Both the position numbers and the translations under genes were made by a program. The notes below the pieces were generated by a model. That model saw only the letters and a list, made by a program, of their open reading frames with translations. It was not told the origin of the DNA and made no database searches. Positions 18,134 through 27,402 of a DNA stretch of 64,000 nt are shown here, piece by piece. The first letter of the stretch is position 1. Each line of letters opens with the position of its first letter. Source of the DNA: UBA1794 sp964439955 (GTDB lineage: Bacteria; Bacteroidota; Bacteroidia; Bacteroidales; Bacteroidaceae); assembly GCA_964439955.1 (NCBI GenBank), contig CAYTPX010000001.1:1-64000 (forward strand), read 5' to 3'.

Positions 18134-19411
18134 ATGCTCTACTACCTCTTCACTTGGCTGGACCAACACGACTTTCCCGGGGCGGGGATGTTTTCTTATA
18201 CCTCGTTCCGCGCGCTCAGCGTTACCATTTGCGCGCTGCTCATCTCCACGATTTTCGGAAACAAGTTCATCAACTTGCTCAAGCGCAAGCAGATTGCCGA
18301 AACTCAGAGGGACAGCGCAATCGACCCGTTCGGGGTCGAGAAGAAAGGCGTACCCACGATGGGCGGAGTCATCATCATCGTTTCCATACTCGTCCCCTGC
18401 TTGCTTTTCGGGAAACTGCACAGTACGTACATGGTGCTTATGCTCGTGACAACTTGCTGGCTGGGGGCACTGGGTTTCGCCGACGATTATATCAAAACCT
18501 TCCGCAAAAACAAAGACGGGGTGAAGGGCCGCTTCAAGATCGTAGCCCAAATCGGGCTGGGGCTCATCGTCGGCCTTACCTTATATTATGCGCCTGATGT
18601 CGTAATCCGCGAGAATATCGAAATCGAACAAGGCGACAAGGTGGTCAATATAGTGCATGCTTCGCGGAACATCAAGTCCACGCAGACAACCATCCCGTTC
18701 GTCAAGGAAAACAACCTCGACTATAGCGAAGCCTTTGCATGGCTCGACAACTATCCGGGCTGGAAGCGCAAGTGCGGATGGGCGCTCTTTGTCTTGATAA
18801 CCATCTTCGTCGTCACGGCCGTGAGCAACGGTGCGAACCTAAACGACGGCATGGACGGGATGGCCGCGGGCAACTCCGCCATCATAGGCGCGACGCTCGG
18901 CATCCTGGCCTACGTGTCGAGCCACATAGAGTTGGCCCGCTATTTGAACATCATGTTCATCCCCGGGAGTGAAGAGCTGGTGGTTTTCATCTGCGCCTTC
19001 ATCGGGGCGCTCGTAGGCTTCCTCTGGTACAATTCCTACCCGGCGCAAGTCTTCATGGGCGATACCGGTTCGCTCACCATCGGGGGCATCATTGCCGTGT
19101 TCGCCATCATCATCCACAAGGAACTGCTCATCCCGATCCTCTGCGGCGTGTTCCTTGTGGAGAATTTGAGCGTAATCCTCCAAGTGCAATACTTCAAGCA
19201 GGGGAAGAAACACGGGCGGAAGCAGCGCATCTTCAAGCGCACTCCCATCCACGACCACTTCCGCACGGCGCAAAACGCCCTCGACCCTGCGTGCCGGTAC
19301 CTCTTCACGAGGCCGAAGAACGTGTACCACGAGTCGAAAATCACCATGCGTTTTTGGATTATCACCATACTGCTGGCGGCCATTACCGTCATAACACTGA
19401 AAATCCGTTAG
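18134..19411 (+). CDS. mraY: Phospho-N-acetylmuramoyl-pentapeptide transferase
   Basis: Integral membrane enzyme that forms lipid I by transferring phospho-MurNAc-pentapeptide to undecaprenyl phosphate. The 425-residue protein has multiple membrane segments and the MraY signatures PTMGG (N-terminal), FADDYIKTF with the DD pair, NLNDGMDGMAAG, FMGDTGSLTIGG and a RTPIHDHF segment near the C-terminus. It is somewhat longer than the roughly 360 aa of the E. coli enzyme because of an extracytoplasmic insertion (about 160-215), a form common in Bacteroidota. It lies 18 bp after murE. Confidence 0.95.
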   Translation: MLYYLFTWLDQHDFPGAGMFSYTSFRALSVTICALLISTIFGNKFINLLKRKQIAETQRDSAIDPFGVEKKGVPTMGGVIIIVSILVPCLLFGKLHSTYMVLMLVTTCWLGALGFADDYIKTFRKNKDGVKGRFKIVAQIGLGLIVGLTLYYAPDVVIRENIEIEQGDKVVNIVHASRNIKSTQTTIPFVKENNLDYSEAFAWLDNYPGWKRKCGWALFVLITIFVVTAVSNGANLNDGMDGMAAGNSAIIGATLGILAYVSSHIELARYLNIMFIPGSEELVVFICAFIGALVGFLWYNSYPAQVFMGDTGSLTIGGIIAVFAIIIHKELLIPILCGVFLVENLSVILQVQYFKQGKKHGRKQRIFKRTPIHDHFRTAQNALDPACRYLFTRPKNVYHESKITMRFWIITILLAAITVITLKIR

Positions 19412-19478
19412 CGCTTCTCCCGGAAAGTGACCGCGCTTTCTCCCATAAGCCGGGGCACTTCTCACGGGAAGCGGCAAG
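19411..19478. repeat. Palindromic repeat array between mraY and murD
   Basis: Begins at the last base of the mraY stop codon with GCGCTTCTCCCGGAAAGTG and continues with CGCGCTTTCTCCC and GGGGCACTTCTCACGGG units. Confidence 0.65.
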
Positions 19479-19515
19479 AGAAAAGAAAAAAGAACTCTAT
19501 ATAAACCGACAAAGA

Positions 19516-20856
19516 ATGAAAAAGATCATAATCTTAGGAGCAGGCGAAAGCGGGACAGGCGCAGCCATCCTGGCCAAAAGGAAAGGCATGGAGACGTTCG
19601 TGTCCGACAGCGGCTTCATCAAAACCCAATACAAATCGATGCTCGACGCCGAGGGAATCAGTTGGGAAGAGGGGCAACACACCGAAAGCGCCATCCTTTC
19701 GGGCGAAGAAATCATCAAAAGCCCGGGAATCCCGGAGGATACGCCCATTATCTCCAAGGCGCGTGCCAAAGGCATACCCATCATTTCCGAAATCGAGTTC
19801 GCCGCGCGCTACACACAGGCAAAGATGATCTGCGTGACGGGCAGCAACGGGAAGACGACCACCGCCTCCTTGCTGTACTACATGTTCAAGAGCGCCGGAT
19901 ACAACGTAGGCCTCGCCGGAAACATAGGGCGCAGCTTCGCCCTGCAAGTGGCCGAAGGCTGCCAGTTCGACTACTATATCCTCGAACTCTCCAGCTTCCA
20001 GCTCGACGACATGTATAAGTTCCGGGCCAACATTGCCATCATCCTGAACATAACGGCCGACCACCTGGACCGCTACGGCCTCAAGATGCAAAACTACGTG
20101 GACGCAAAAATGCGCATCACCCGCAACCAGACGCCGGAAGACGCCCTCATTTATTGGTATGACGACCCGATCATACGCAAAGAGCTGGAGGAACACCCGC
20201 CTGTCGCCCGTCCTTTCCCCTTCGCCCTGGAGCGGGAAGACGAAAACTGCGTGGCTTACGTGGAAAACGGGAAGGTTGTCTTCACCGACCCCTTGGACTT
20301 CAACATGGAACAGGAAGAACTTGCCCTGTTGGGCACGCACAACCTGTACAACTCCATGGCGGCGGGTATTTCCGCCTGCCTGGCCGGCATCAAGAATGAG
20401 GCGGTACGCCAAGCCTTGAGCACCTTCCAAGGCGTGCCCCACCGCTTGGAGAATGCCGGCACGGTGCAAGGCGTGCGCTTCATAAACGATTCGAAAGCGA
20501 CGAACGTCAATGCATGCTGGTATGCCTTGGACAGCATGAAGACGCCCGTCGTGCTCATCCTTGGCGGGAAAGACAAGGGCAACGACTACAGCGAGCTGGA
20601 CGACTTGGTCAGCAAGCGCGTCCGCGGCCTCGTCTTCCTGGGGCTGGACAACCGGAAACTCCACGGCCATTTCGACCCGACCGGCCTGCCCATCGCCGAC
20701 AGCACACAGATGGAAGACGCCGTGGGCAAAGCCTTTGCCATGGCGCAGCCGGGCGATACCGTGCTCCTCTCACCCTGTTGTGCCAGTTTCGACCTGTTCA
20801 AAAACATGGCCGACCGCGGCAATCAGTTCAAAGAAGCAGTGAAAAAACTGTCCTGA
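19516..20856 (+). CDS. murD: UDP-MurNAc-L-alanine:D-glutamate ligase
   Basis: Adds D-glutamate to UDP-MurNAc-L-Ala in the cytoplasm. The 446-residue Mur ligase has an N-terminal GAGESGTG nucleotide-binding motif, KSPGIPED, the P-loop VTGSNGKTTTASL, ELSSFQL, NITADHLDRY and a C-terminal LLSPCCASFD motif. The start at 19516 (MKKIIILGAG) follows an A-rich stretch; upstream in-frame sequence is repeat and is not conserved. D-glutamate would come from MurI encoded at 47570-48391. Confidence 0.95.
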   Translation: MKKIIILGAGESGTGAAILAKRKGMETFVSDSGFIKTQYKSMLDAEGISWEEGQHTESAILSGEEIIKSPGIPEDTPIISKARAKGIPIISEIEFAARYTQAKMICVTGSNGKTTTASLLYYMFKSAGYNVGLAGNIGRSFALQVAEGCQFDYYILELSSFQLDDMYKFRANIAIILNITADHLDRYGLKMQNYVDAKMRITRNQTPEDALIYWYDDPIIRKELEEHPPVARPFPFALEREDENCVAYVENGKVVFTDPLDFNMEQEELALLGTHNLYNSMAAGISACLAGIKNEAVRQALSTFQGVPHRLENAGTVQGVRFINDSKATNVNACWYALDSMKTPVVLILGGKDKGNDYSELDDLVSKRVRGLVFLGLDNRKLHGHFDPTGLPIADSTQMEDAVGKAFAMAQPGDTVLLSPCCASFDLFKNMADRGNQFKEAVKKLS

Positions 20857-20917
20857 ACCGCACTTGCCCTGGAAAAGCCACCCTACGTTTTGCCCCAACC
20901 CCTATAACCGACACGAC

Positions 20918-22252
20918 ATGGACTTGCTGAAGAACCTGTTCAAAGGCGACAAAGTTGTCTGGACCATCTACTTCCTTTTGTGCGTCATTTCCATCATCGA
21001 GGTGTTTAGTGCCACCAGTTCGTTCTCTTTCAAGAGCGGAAACCACTGGACGGCCATCACCAACCACACCGTGTTCCTCATCTTCGGGACGCTGATAGTG
21101 GTGATCGTACACAATTTGAACTACCGTTTCTTCCAACTCCTCCCGCCCATCCTGCTCCCGGTCTCCGGCCTCATGCTCCTGTTCCTCACCGCCATGGGGC
21201 ACATCATGGGACAGGGACGGGTGAACGACGCGGCGCGCTGGTTCGAACTGGCGGGCATCCAGTTCCAACCCTCGGAACTGGCCAAGATGGGCGTCGTCGT
21301 GTTCGTGGCCTTCCTGCTGGCCCGCGACCAGCAACGTCCGCGTGGTACGAAAAACAGCACGTTCAAGGCGATTTGCATCACTACGGGCATCTTCGTTGTC
21401 CTCATCGGTTTGGAAAACATCTCCACCGCTTTGCTGCTGATGCTCGTCGTGATTATCATGATGTTCATAGGCCGCATCGAATTGCACAAACTGGCCGCCC
21501 TCGTAGGCGGGCTTCTCTTGGTCGGGCTGCTGGGGCTGAGCGCCATCATGATGGCTCCCGACCGGGAAGAGCCCCAGCCCGTGGCGGAAACAGCCCTGCG
21601 ACAAGAGGCGAAACCTGAGAAGGGTGGCATCGGCTTGGGGCGCTTCAGTACGGCCAAACAGCGCATACAACGCTTCTTCTCCGGCAACGAAGTCCCCCCC
21701 GAGGAGTTCGACATTGACAAAAGGGCGCAGGAAGCCCACGCCCACATCGCCATAGCAAGCAGCCACATCATAGGCAAGCTACCCGGGAACAGCACGGAAC
21801 GTGACTTCCTGGCGCAGGCGTTTTCCGACTTCATCTACGCCATCATCATCGAAGAACTGGGGCTGGTGGGCGGAATCATCGTCATCCTGTTCTACCTCTT
21901 CCTCTTCATCCGCGCCGGGCGCATCGCGCAAAAGGCGCGGGGCAACTTCGCTTCCTTCCTCGTCATGGGCATCGCGCTGCTCATAGTCATACAGGCTTTG
22001 GTAAACATGGCCGTGGCCGTCGGGTTAGTCCCCGTAACGGGCCAGCCTTTGCCCCTCATCAGCAAGGGAGGGACTTCCATCTTGGTCACCTCCGCCTACT
22101 TCGGGATGATCCTGAGCGTGAGCCGCTACACCGAAAACCTTGAGAAACGGCAGGAAGACTTGCCCGACACGGAGCTGAGCAAGGAGCAAATCATAAAAGA
22201 CCAAGAGCGGCTGGCCGAAGCCGAAAGGGCGCAATCCGGTAATCCCGCATAG
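20918..22252 (+). CDS. ftsW: Septal peptidoglycan glycosyltransferase FtsW (SEDS family)
   Basis: SEDS-family polymerase that works with FtsI at the septum. The 444-residue protein has about ten hydrophobic segments and SEDS features, including QPSELAKMG, DFIYAIIIEELG and a PLPLISKGGTS segment near the C-terminus. The cytoplasmic N-terminus is short. A hydrophilic loop of about 70 residues (about 220-290) carries charged, non-conserved sequence. The ATG at 20918 was chosen because the upstream part is a degenerate repeat. The paralogue RodA is at 59051-60505. Confidence 0.94.
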   Translation: MDLLKNLFKGDKVVWTIYFLLCVISIIEVFSATSSFSFKSGNHWTAITNHTVFLIFGTLIVVIVHNLNYRFFQLLPPILLPVSGLMLLFLTAMGHIMGQGRVNDAARWFELAGIQFQPSELAKMGVVVFVAFLLARDQQRPRGTKNSTFKAICITTGIFVVLIGLENISTALLLMLVVIIMMFIGRIELHKLAALVGGLLLVGLLGLSAIMMAPDREEPQPVAETALRQEAKPEKGGIGLGRFSTAKQRIQRFFSGNEVPPEEFDIDKRAQEAHAHIAIASSHIIGKLPGNSTERDFLAQAFSDFIYAIIIEELGLVGGIIVILFYLFLFIRAGRIAQKARGNFASFLVMGIALLIVIQALVNMAVAVGLVPVTGQPLPLISKGGTSILVTSAYFGMILSVSRYTENLEKRQEDLPDTELSKEQIIKDQERLAEAERAQSGNPA

Positions 22253-22297
22253 GCTTTTACCGGAAAGCGCCGCGCCTTCCAGGCAAAAGCGCCGCAT
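22252..22297. repeat. Palindromic repeat units between ftsW and murG
   Basis: Two units, GGCTTTTACCGGAAAGCGC and CGCCTTCCAGGCAAAAGCGC, fill most of the 69-bp gap and begin at the ftsW stop codon. Confidence 0.65.
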
Positions 22298-22321
22298 AAA
22301 ACAGACAAAAGACCCAAGGAT

Positions 22322-23485
22322 ATGGAACAAGACTACAGGATCATCATCAGCGGAGGCGGGACGGGAGGCCACATCTTCCCCGCCATTTCCATCGCCAACG
22401 CCCTGCGCGAACGGCTGCCCGGGGCGGAGATCCTCTTCGTGGGCGCGGAGAGGAAGATGGAGATGCAACGCGTCCCCGACGCCGGATACCGCATCATCGG
22501 GCTGCCGGTGGCCGGTTTCGACCGGAAACGGCTGCTGCGCAACACCGGCGTGCTATGGAAACTCTGGAAAAGCCGCCGCCAGGCCCGCCGCATCGTGCGC
22601 GGCTTCCGCCCCGACGTGGTGGTGGGCGTGGGCGGATATGCCAGCGGGCCCACCCTCGAGGCCGCCGGGAACGCCGGGATACCCACCCTCCTGCAGGAGC
22701 AGAACTCCTACCCCGGCATCACCAACAAGCTGCTCGCCCGCAAGGCGCGCCGCATCTGTGTGGCCTATGAGCACATGGAACGCTTCTTCCCCGCCGGGAA
22801 AATCCGGCTCACAGGCAACCCCGTGCGGCAAAACCTGCTCACCGGGGCGCCCAGCCGCGGGGAGGCCATCCGGTTTTTCGGCCTCGACCCGGCGAAACGC
22901 ACGGTGCTTGTCGTGGGCGGGAGCCTCGGCGCGCGCACCATCAACCGCAGCGTCCTGGCCGGGCTGCCCGCCCTCGCACGGGGCGGCGTACAGGCCATCT
23001 GGCAGTGCGGCAAGTACTACTACGGGGAAATGCTCCAAGCCCTGCGCCAAACCGAAGGGCTGGACGACGACCCCTGCAAGCCCTGCCGCAAGCTGCCCCT
23101 CTACCTGGCCGATTTCATCAGCAGCATGAGCCATGCCTATGCGGCGGCCGACCTCGTCATCTCACGCGCCGGCGCAGGCGCCATCTCCGAGCTTTGCCTC
23201 TTGGGCAAGCCCGCCATCCTCGTCCCCTCGCCCAACGTGGCCGAAGACCACCAGACGAAGAACGCCCTCGCCCTCGTCGCCAAAGACGCCGCCCTCATGG
23301 TTCCCGACGCCGAAGCCGAGGCTTGCCTCATGGAGCACGCCGTCGGACTGGCAGGCGACACGGGACGCCTCGCCCGGCTCGCCGCCAATATCCGCACAAT
23401 GGCACGCCCCGACGCGGCAAACACCATAGCCTCGGAAGTAATCGAACTTGCCCAATCCTACAGAAAAGAACATGGAAATCAATAA
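22322..23485 (+). CDS. murG: UDP-GlcNAc:undecaprenyl-PP-MurNAc-pentapeptide GlcNAc transferase
   Basis: Makes lipid II from lipid I at the inner face of the cytoplasmic membrane. The 387-residue GT-B protein shows the N-terminal glycine-rich loop GGGTGGHIFPA, GVGGYASGP, LLQEQNSYPG, GGSLGAR and the C-terminal SRAGAGAISEL donor-binding segment. It overlaps murC by 14 bp, which suggests translational coupling. Length and motifs match the family. Confidence 0.96.
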   Translation: MEQDYRIIISGGGTGGHIFPAISIANALRERLPGAEILFVGAERKMEMQRVPDAGYRIIGLPVAGFDRKRLLRNTGVLWKLWKSRRQARRIVRGFRPDVVVGVGGYASGPTLEAAGNAGIPTLLQEQNSYPGITNKLLARKARRICVAYEHMERFFPAGKIRLTGNPVRQNLLTGAPSRGEAIRFFGLDPAKRTVLVVGGSLGARTINRSVLAGLPALARGGVQAIWQCGKYYYGEMLQALRQTEGLDDDPCKPCRKLPLYLADFISSMSHAYAAADLVISRAGAGAISELCLLGKPAILVPSPNVAEDHQTKNALALVAKDAALMVPDAEAEACLMEHAVGLAGDTGRLARLAANIRTMARPDAANTIASEVIELAQSYRKEHGNQ

Positions 23486-24890
23486 CCTGCAAGCCGTCTA
23501 TTTCATCGGCGCCGGAGGCATCGGCATGAGCAGCCTGGAGCGCTACTTCCTTTCCTTGGGGAAAACCGTGGGCGGGTACGACCGTTCGCCCTCGACCCTC
23601 ACCGACGAGCTCCAAAAGGAGGGCGTCCTGCTCCACTTCGAGGACAACCCGGGGGCGATTCCGCCCGCCTTCCTGCAAAACAAGGAAACGACACTCGTCG
23701 TGTTCACCCCCGCCGTTCCCGAAAACCACAAGGAACTGGCCTATTTCCGCCAAGCCGGGTTCGAAATCCACAAGCGTGCCCAGGTTTTGGGTAGCATCAC
23801 ACGTGCAACCCGTGCGCTCTGCGTGGCGGGAACGCATGGGAAAACCACGACTTCCACCATGCTGGCCCACATCCTCCACTGCGCCCTGCCCGAAGGGTGC
23901 ACCGCCTTCCTCGGAGGAATCGCACAGAATTACCACAGCAACTTGCTGCTCCCGAAGAAAAGCGGTAGCACTTTCAGCGTAATCGAAGCCGACGAGTTCG
24001 ACCGGAGCTTCCACTGGCTGCACCCGGACATGGCGGCCATCACCGCAACCGACGCCGACCATCTCGACATCTACGGCACGAAGGAAGCATACCTCGAGAG
24101 CTTCCGCCACTTCACGAGCCTCATCCGCCCCGGGGGTGCGCTCCTCTTGCACGAAGGCACGGAACTGCGCCCCGACTTGCAGGCCGGGACACGCCTCTAC
24201 ACCTACGCCCGCCACTCGGGGGACTTCCACGCCGAGAACATCGAGGCGGGGGAAGGGGAAATACGCTTCGACCTGGCTGCCCCAAGCGACGTGCTGCCCA
24301 GGGGGAAGCTCCGCGGCATCGTGCTCGGAGTACCCGTGAGCATCAACATCGACAATGGCATCGCCGCCATGGCGCTGGCGCTCTTGGCCGGAGCCGATGC
24401 CGACAAGGTAAAAGAAGCCATGGCCTCGTTCCGCGGAGTGGAGCGCCGGTTCGACTTCAAGATACGCACCCGGCAGAAAGCCCTGCTCAGCGACTATGCC
24501 CACCACCCGCAGGAATTGCGGCAAAGCCTGCTCTCCCTGCGCGAGCTCTACCCGGGGAAGAAGCTGACCGCCCTGTTCCAACCCCATTTGTACAGCCGCA
24601 CGCGGGATTTCCAAGCGGAGTTTGCCGAGGCTTTGTCCTTGGCCGACGCCGTGGTCCTCACGGAGATTTATCCGGCCCGTGAGCAACCCATCGCCGGAGT
24701 AAGCAGCCAAATCATTTACGACCGCTTGCGTCCCGGCATGGAACGCACGCTCTGCCGGAAGGAAGACCTGCCCGGGCTATTGGGAGAGTGCGAGACGGAC
24801 GTGCTCGCCGTGCTCGGCGCGGGCGACCTCGACGCAATGGTTCCCCAAATCGAAAGCCTCATGCGCCGCCGCTGGGGGCTGGAGTCCTGA
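23472..24890 (+). CDS. murC: UDP-N-acetylmuramate:L-alanine ligase
   Basis: First Mur ligase, adding L-alanine to UDP-MurNAc. The 472-residue protein has YFIGAGGIGMSSLERY at the N-terminus, the P-loop AGTHGKTTTSTM, EADEFDRSF, a DADHLDIYG segment and DYAHHPQEL. The start at 23472 (MEINNLQAV) gives the usual N-terminal Rossmann strand and lies inside the end of murG. It is followed 18 bp later by ftsQ. Confidence 0.96.
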   Translation: MEINNLQAVYFIGAGGIGMSSLERYFLSLGKTVGGYDRSPSTLTDELQKEGVLLHFEDNPGAIPPAFLQNKETTLVVFTPAVPENHKELAYFRQAGFEIHKRAQVLGSITRATRALCVAGTHGKTTTSTMLAHILHCALPEGCTAFLGGIAQNYHSNLLLPKKSGSTFSVIEADEFDRSFHWLHPDMAAITATDADHLDIYGTKEAYLESFRHFTSLIRPGGALLLHEGTELRPDLQAGTRLYTYARHSGDFHAENIEAGEGEIRFDLAAPSDVLPRGKLRGIVLGVPVSINIDNGIAAMALALLAGADADKVKEAMASFRGVERRFDFKIRTRQKALLSDYAHHPQELRQSLLSLRELYPGKKLTALFQPHLYSRTRDFQAEFAEALSLADAVVLTEIYPAREQPIAGVSSQIIYDRLRPGMERTLCRKEDLPGLLGECETDVLAVLGAGDLDAMVPQIESLMRRRWGLES

Positions 24891-24908
24891 CAAAAAACAG
24901 AAACGGAT

Positions 24909-25871
24909 ATGGCAAAAAAACTCCTCACCTTCCTCGCCATGCTTATCCTGGCCGCCTACATTGCCGTGGCAATGGGGCTGCTCAGCGCGCCGCCCCGAGA
25001 AGCGCGCTGCAGGGCGGTCGAGATAAACTTCGGCGAGGAGACGCCCCTCCGCTCCCTCGGGCGCGAAGAAGTGCTGCAACTCCTGCGCCAGCGCGGCCTC
25101 GACCCGCAGGGGCAGCGCCTGTGCGACATCGACGCGCAGCTCATCGAGAACACGCTGCGCCAGCATCCCCTGCTGAAGGGCTGCGAGTGCTACCAGAACG
25201 CCTCGGGCAAAGTCATCATCGACCTGCAGCAACGCATCCCCGTCCTGCATGTCCTCAACGACCGGGGCGAGGACTTCTACATCGACAGCGAGGGAAAATC
25301 GTTCGACACCCCCGCCAATGAGATCTTGCACCTGCCCGTAGTCACGGGAAGGGCAGACCGCGCCGTGGCCGACAGCCTGCTCGGGGGGGGACTGGCGCGC
25401 TACTTCCGCGAAAAAGGCGCATGGGCCGACAAGGTGGAGCAGGTGAGGGTACTGCCCGACGGCGCATTCGAGCTGGCACTCACCGGCGAAGACTTCATCG
25501 TCTACCTCGGGAGGACGCAAGAAGTGGGGCAGAAGATGGAGAACTTCGCCAAGTTCTACGACCGTGCCCTGCGGCTAATCGGGACAGACAAGTACTCACG
25601 CATCGACTTGGAGTTCAACAACCAAATCATTTGCACGCGCAAGAGCAAGCCCGGCGTACAGGTCTACTCGGCACGCACCGTGCCCGAACCGGCCGCTGCC
25701 CCTGCCCCCCAAGGGAAAACCGCCGCACCCGCCCCCAAACCCGCTTCCGCCCCCACCGGGAAGGGGAAAGAGGCCGCGGGAAAAGCCCCGGCGGGAAACA
25801 AGAAAAGCGCCAGCGCTTCCCTGAAAAGGCAAGGCGCTCCCCAAGGAAAGCCCATGGGGAAACACGCATGA
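24909..25871 (+). CDS. ftsQ: Cell division protein FtsQ
   Basis: Bitopic divisome protein that links FtsL/FtsB to early division proteins. One membrane helix (about 4-25) precedes a POTRA-like region and the FtsQ beta domain (through about 250). The tail from about residue 256 to 320 is very rich in Ala, Pro, Lys and Gly. Its last part (about 297-318) is read from a palindromic repeat array. Function follows from position between murC and ftsA and from topology. The low-complexity tail is unlike most FtsQ proteins. Confidence 0.9.
   Translation: MAKKLLTFLAMLILAAYIAVAMGLLSAPPREARCRAVEINFGEETPLRSLGREEVLQLLRQRGLDPQGQRLCDIDAQLIENTLRQHPLLKGCECYQNASGKVIIDLQQRIPVLHVLNDRGEDFYIDSEGKSFDTPANEILHLPVVTGRADRAVADSLLGGGLARYFREKGAWADKVEQVRVLPDGAFELALTGEDFIVYLGRTQEVGQKMENFAKFYDRALRLIGTDKYSRIDLEFNNQIICTRKSKPGVQVYSARTVPEPAAAPAPQGKTAAPAPKPASAPTGKGKEAAGKAPAGNKKSASASLKRQGAPQGKPMGKHA
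25797..25860. repeat. Palindromic repeat array inside the 3' end of ftsQ
   Basis: Units GAAAAGCGCCAGCGCTTCCC and GAAAAGGCAAGGCGCTCCCC encode the Lys/Ser/Ala-rich C-terminus of FtsQ in frame. Confidence 0.7.
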
Positions 25872-25929
25872 CCCCAGAAAGCAAGAAAACAAAGATAAAT
25901 ACATTCCATCCAGAAAAGGAGACAACAAC

Positions 25930-27339
25930 ATGGCAGACAACAACATCATCGTAGCATTCGAGCTGGGCTCTTCCAAGATAGCCGGCATCGCCGCCCAAAA
26001 GAACCCCGATGGCAGCCTCAAGATACGCGCCTATGCCCACAAGGACTCCGGAGAGTTCATCCGCAAAGGCACCGTGTCCAACGTGGACAAGACCGTGGCC
26101 GCGCTCAAAGAAATCAAGCAACAGCTGGAAAACACGCTGCACATGCACGTGAAAGGCGTCTACGTGGGCCTGAGCGGGCTCTCCATGCGCAGCGAGAAGA
26201 ACACCATATCCCGCCAGTTCGGCATGGAGGAAAAGCACATCGGCACGGAGGTCATCGAAGACCTCATAGACAAGAACAGCCAGAACGCCAAGGGCGACGA
26301 AGAAATCCTCAACACCATCATCCAAGAATACAAGACGGCCACGACGACCACCCTCGACCCCGTAGGCGCGCTCACCAGCAGCATCCAAGGGAACTTCCTC
26401 AACATCATCGCGCGGACAAGCCTGAAATCCAACATCCAGCGGTGCTTCGACCTGGTAGACATAAAGGTTTTCGAATACATCGTGGCGCCGGAGGCCACTG
26501 CCGCCGCCGCGCTCAACGCCGTGGAACTGCGAAGCGGCTGCGCCCTCGTGGACATTGGCGCGGAGACTACCACCATCACCATATACCGCAACAGCATTCT
26601 CCGATACCTGCGCATCATCCCGCTGGGATCGGCTGCCATTACGCGGGACCTCTGCAAGTTGCCCAACATTGCGCTCGAGGAAGAGGAAGCCGAGCACGTG
26701 AAAAAGAAATACGGCACAGCCATCCTTTCCTGCGGGCACGCCGCCACGCCCAACGAAGGCGGGGGGGAAGCCGGGGAAGAACTCGCCACGCTCAGCAACG
26801 GGCGCACCGTAAGCCTCGAGCAAATAGAGCTTTTCACCACCGCGCGGGCAGAAGAAATCATAGCCAACGTATGGGAATGCATCAAGAACTCGGGCTACGA
26901 AAGCGAACTCATGGGGGGAATCGTGCTGACCGGGGGCGGCTCCAACCTGCAGTCCATCGACGAACTGATGAAGCGCTATGCCAAACAACGCAACTGCCAT
27001 ATAGCCTCCACCGTGCGTTCAAGCCTAAAGGCCGGCGGATACCCCATCAACACGAAAGGAGACGGCGTAGACCTCACGCTCATCGGCCTGCTGAATGCCG
27101 GGACGGAGAACGGCTGTTCCGAAATTCCCGAGGAGGAAAACCCGGACAACCCCGAGGCCGAAGCACCCGAGCGCACGCCAAAAGAGGGGAAGGCCACAGA
27201 AGAAACTGGCTACGGCGCAGGCACCGCCATCAAACCCGCCCAAGGGAACAAGAAAGAACCTGAAGGGAAAAGACCCGACAAGGTATCCTTCAAGGAGCGA
27301 ATCAGCAACTGGATCGGGAAAATCATCGAAGACAACTGA
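25930..27339 (+). CDS. ftsA: Cell division protein FtsA
   Basis: Actin-like ATPase that tethers FtsZ to the membrane. The 469-residue protein has the phosphate-1 loop FELGSSKIAGI, the SHS2/1C insertion, LVDIGAETTTITIY (phosphate 2) and GGIVLTGGGSNLQ (adenosine motif). The C-terminus (FKERISNWIGKIIEDN) is an amphipathic helix suited to membrane attachment and is joined by a linker of about 65 residues rich in Pro, Glu and Lys. It lies directly upstream of ftsZ. Confidence 0.95.
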   Translation: MADNNIIVAFELGSSKIAGIAAQKNPDGSLKIRAYAHKDSGEFIRKGTVSNVDKTVAALKEIKQQLENTLHMHVKGVYVGLSGLSMRSEKNTISRQFGMEEKHIGTEVIEDLIDKNSQNAKGDEEILNTIIQEYKTATTTTLDPVGALTSSIQGNFLNIIARTSLKSNIQRCFDLVDIKVFEYIVAPEATAAAALNAVELRSGCALVDIGAETTTITIYRNSILRYLRIIPLGSAAITRDLCKLPNIALEEEEAEHVKKKYGTAILSCGHAATPNEGGGEAGEELATLSNGRTVSLEQIELFTTARAEEIIANVWECIKNSGYESELMGGIVLTGGGSNLQSIDELMKRYAKQRNCHIASTVRSSLKAGGYPINTKGDGVDLTLIGLLNAGTENGCSEIPEEENPDNPEAEAPERTPKEGKATEETGYGAGTAIKPAQGNKKEPEGKRPDKVSFKERISNWIGKIIEDN

Positions 27340-27402
27340 AACGCGGAGGCAGCCCCACCCAAAAAAGACCAAACGAATAAACCATATTAAACAGTAATTC
27401 CT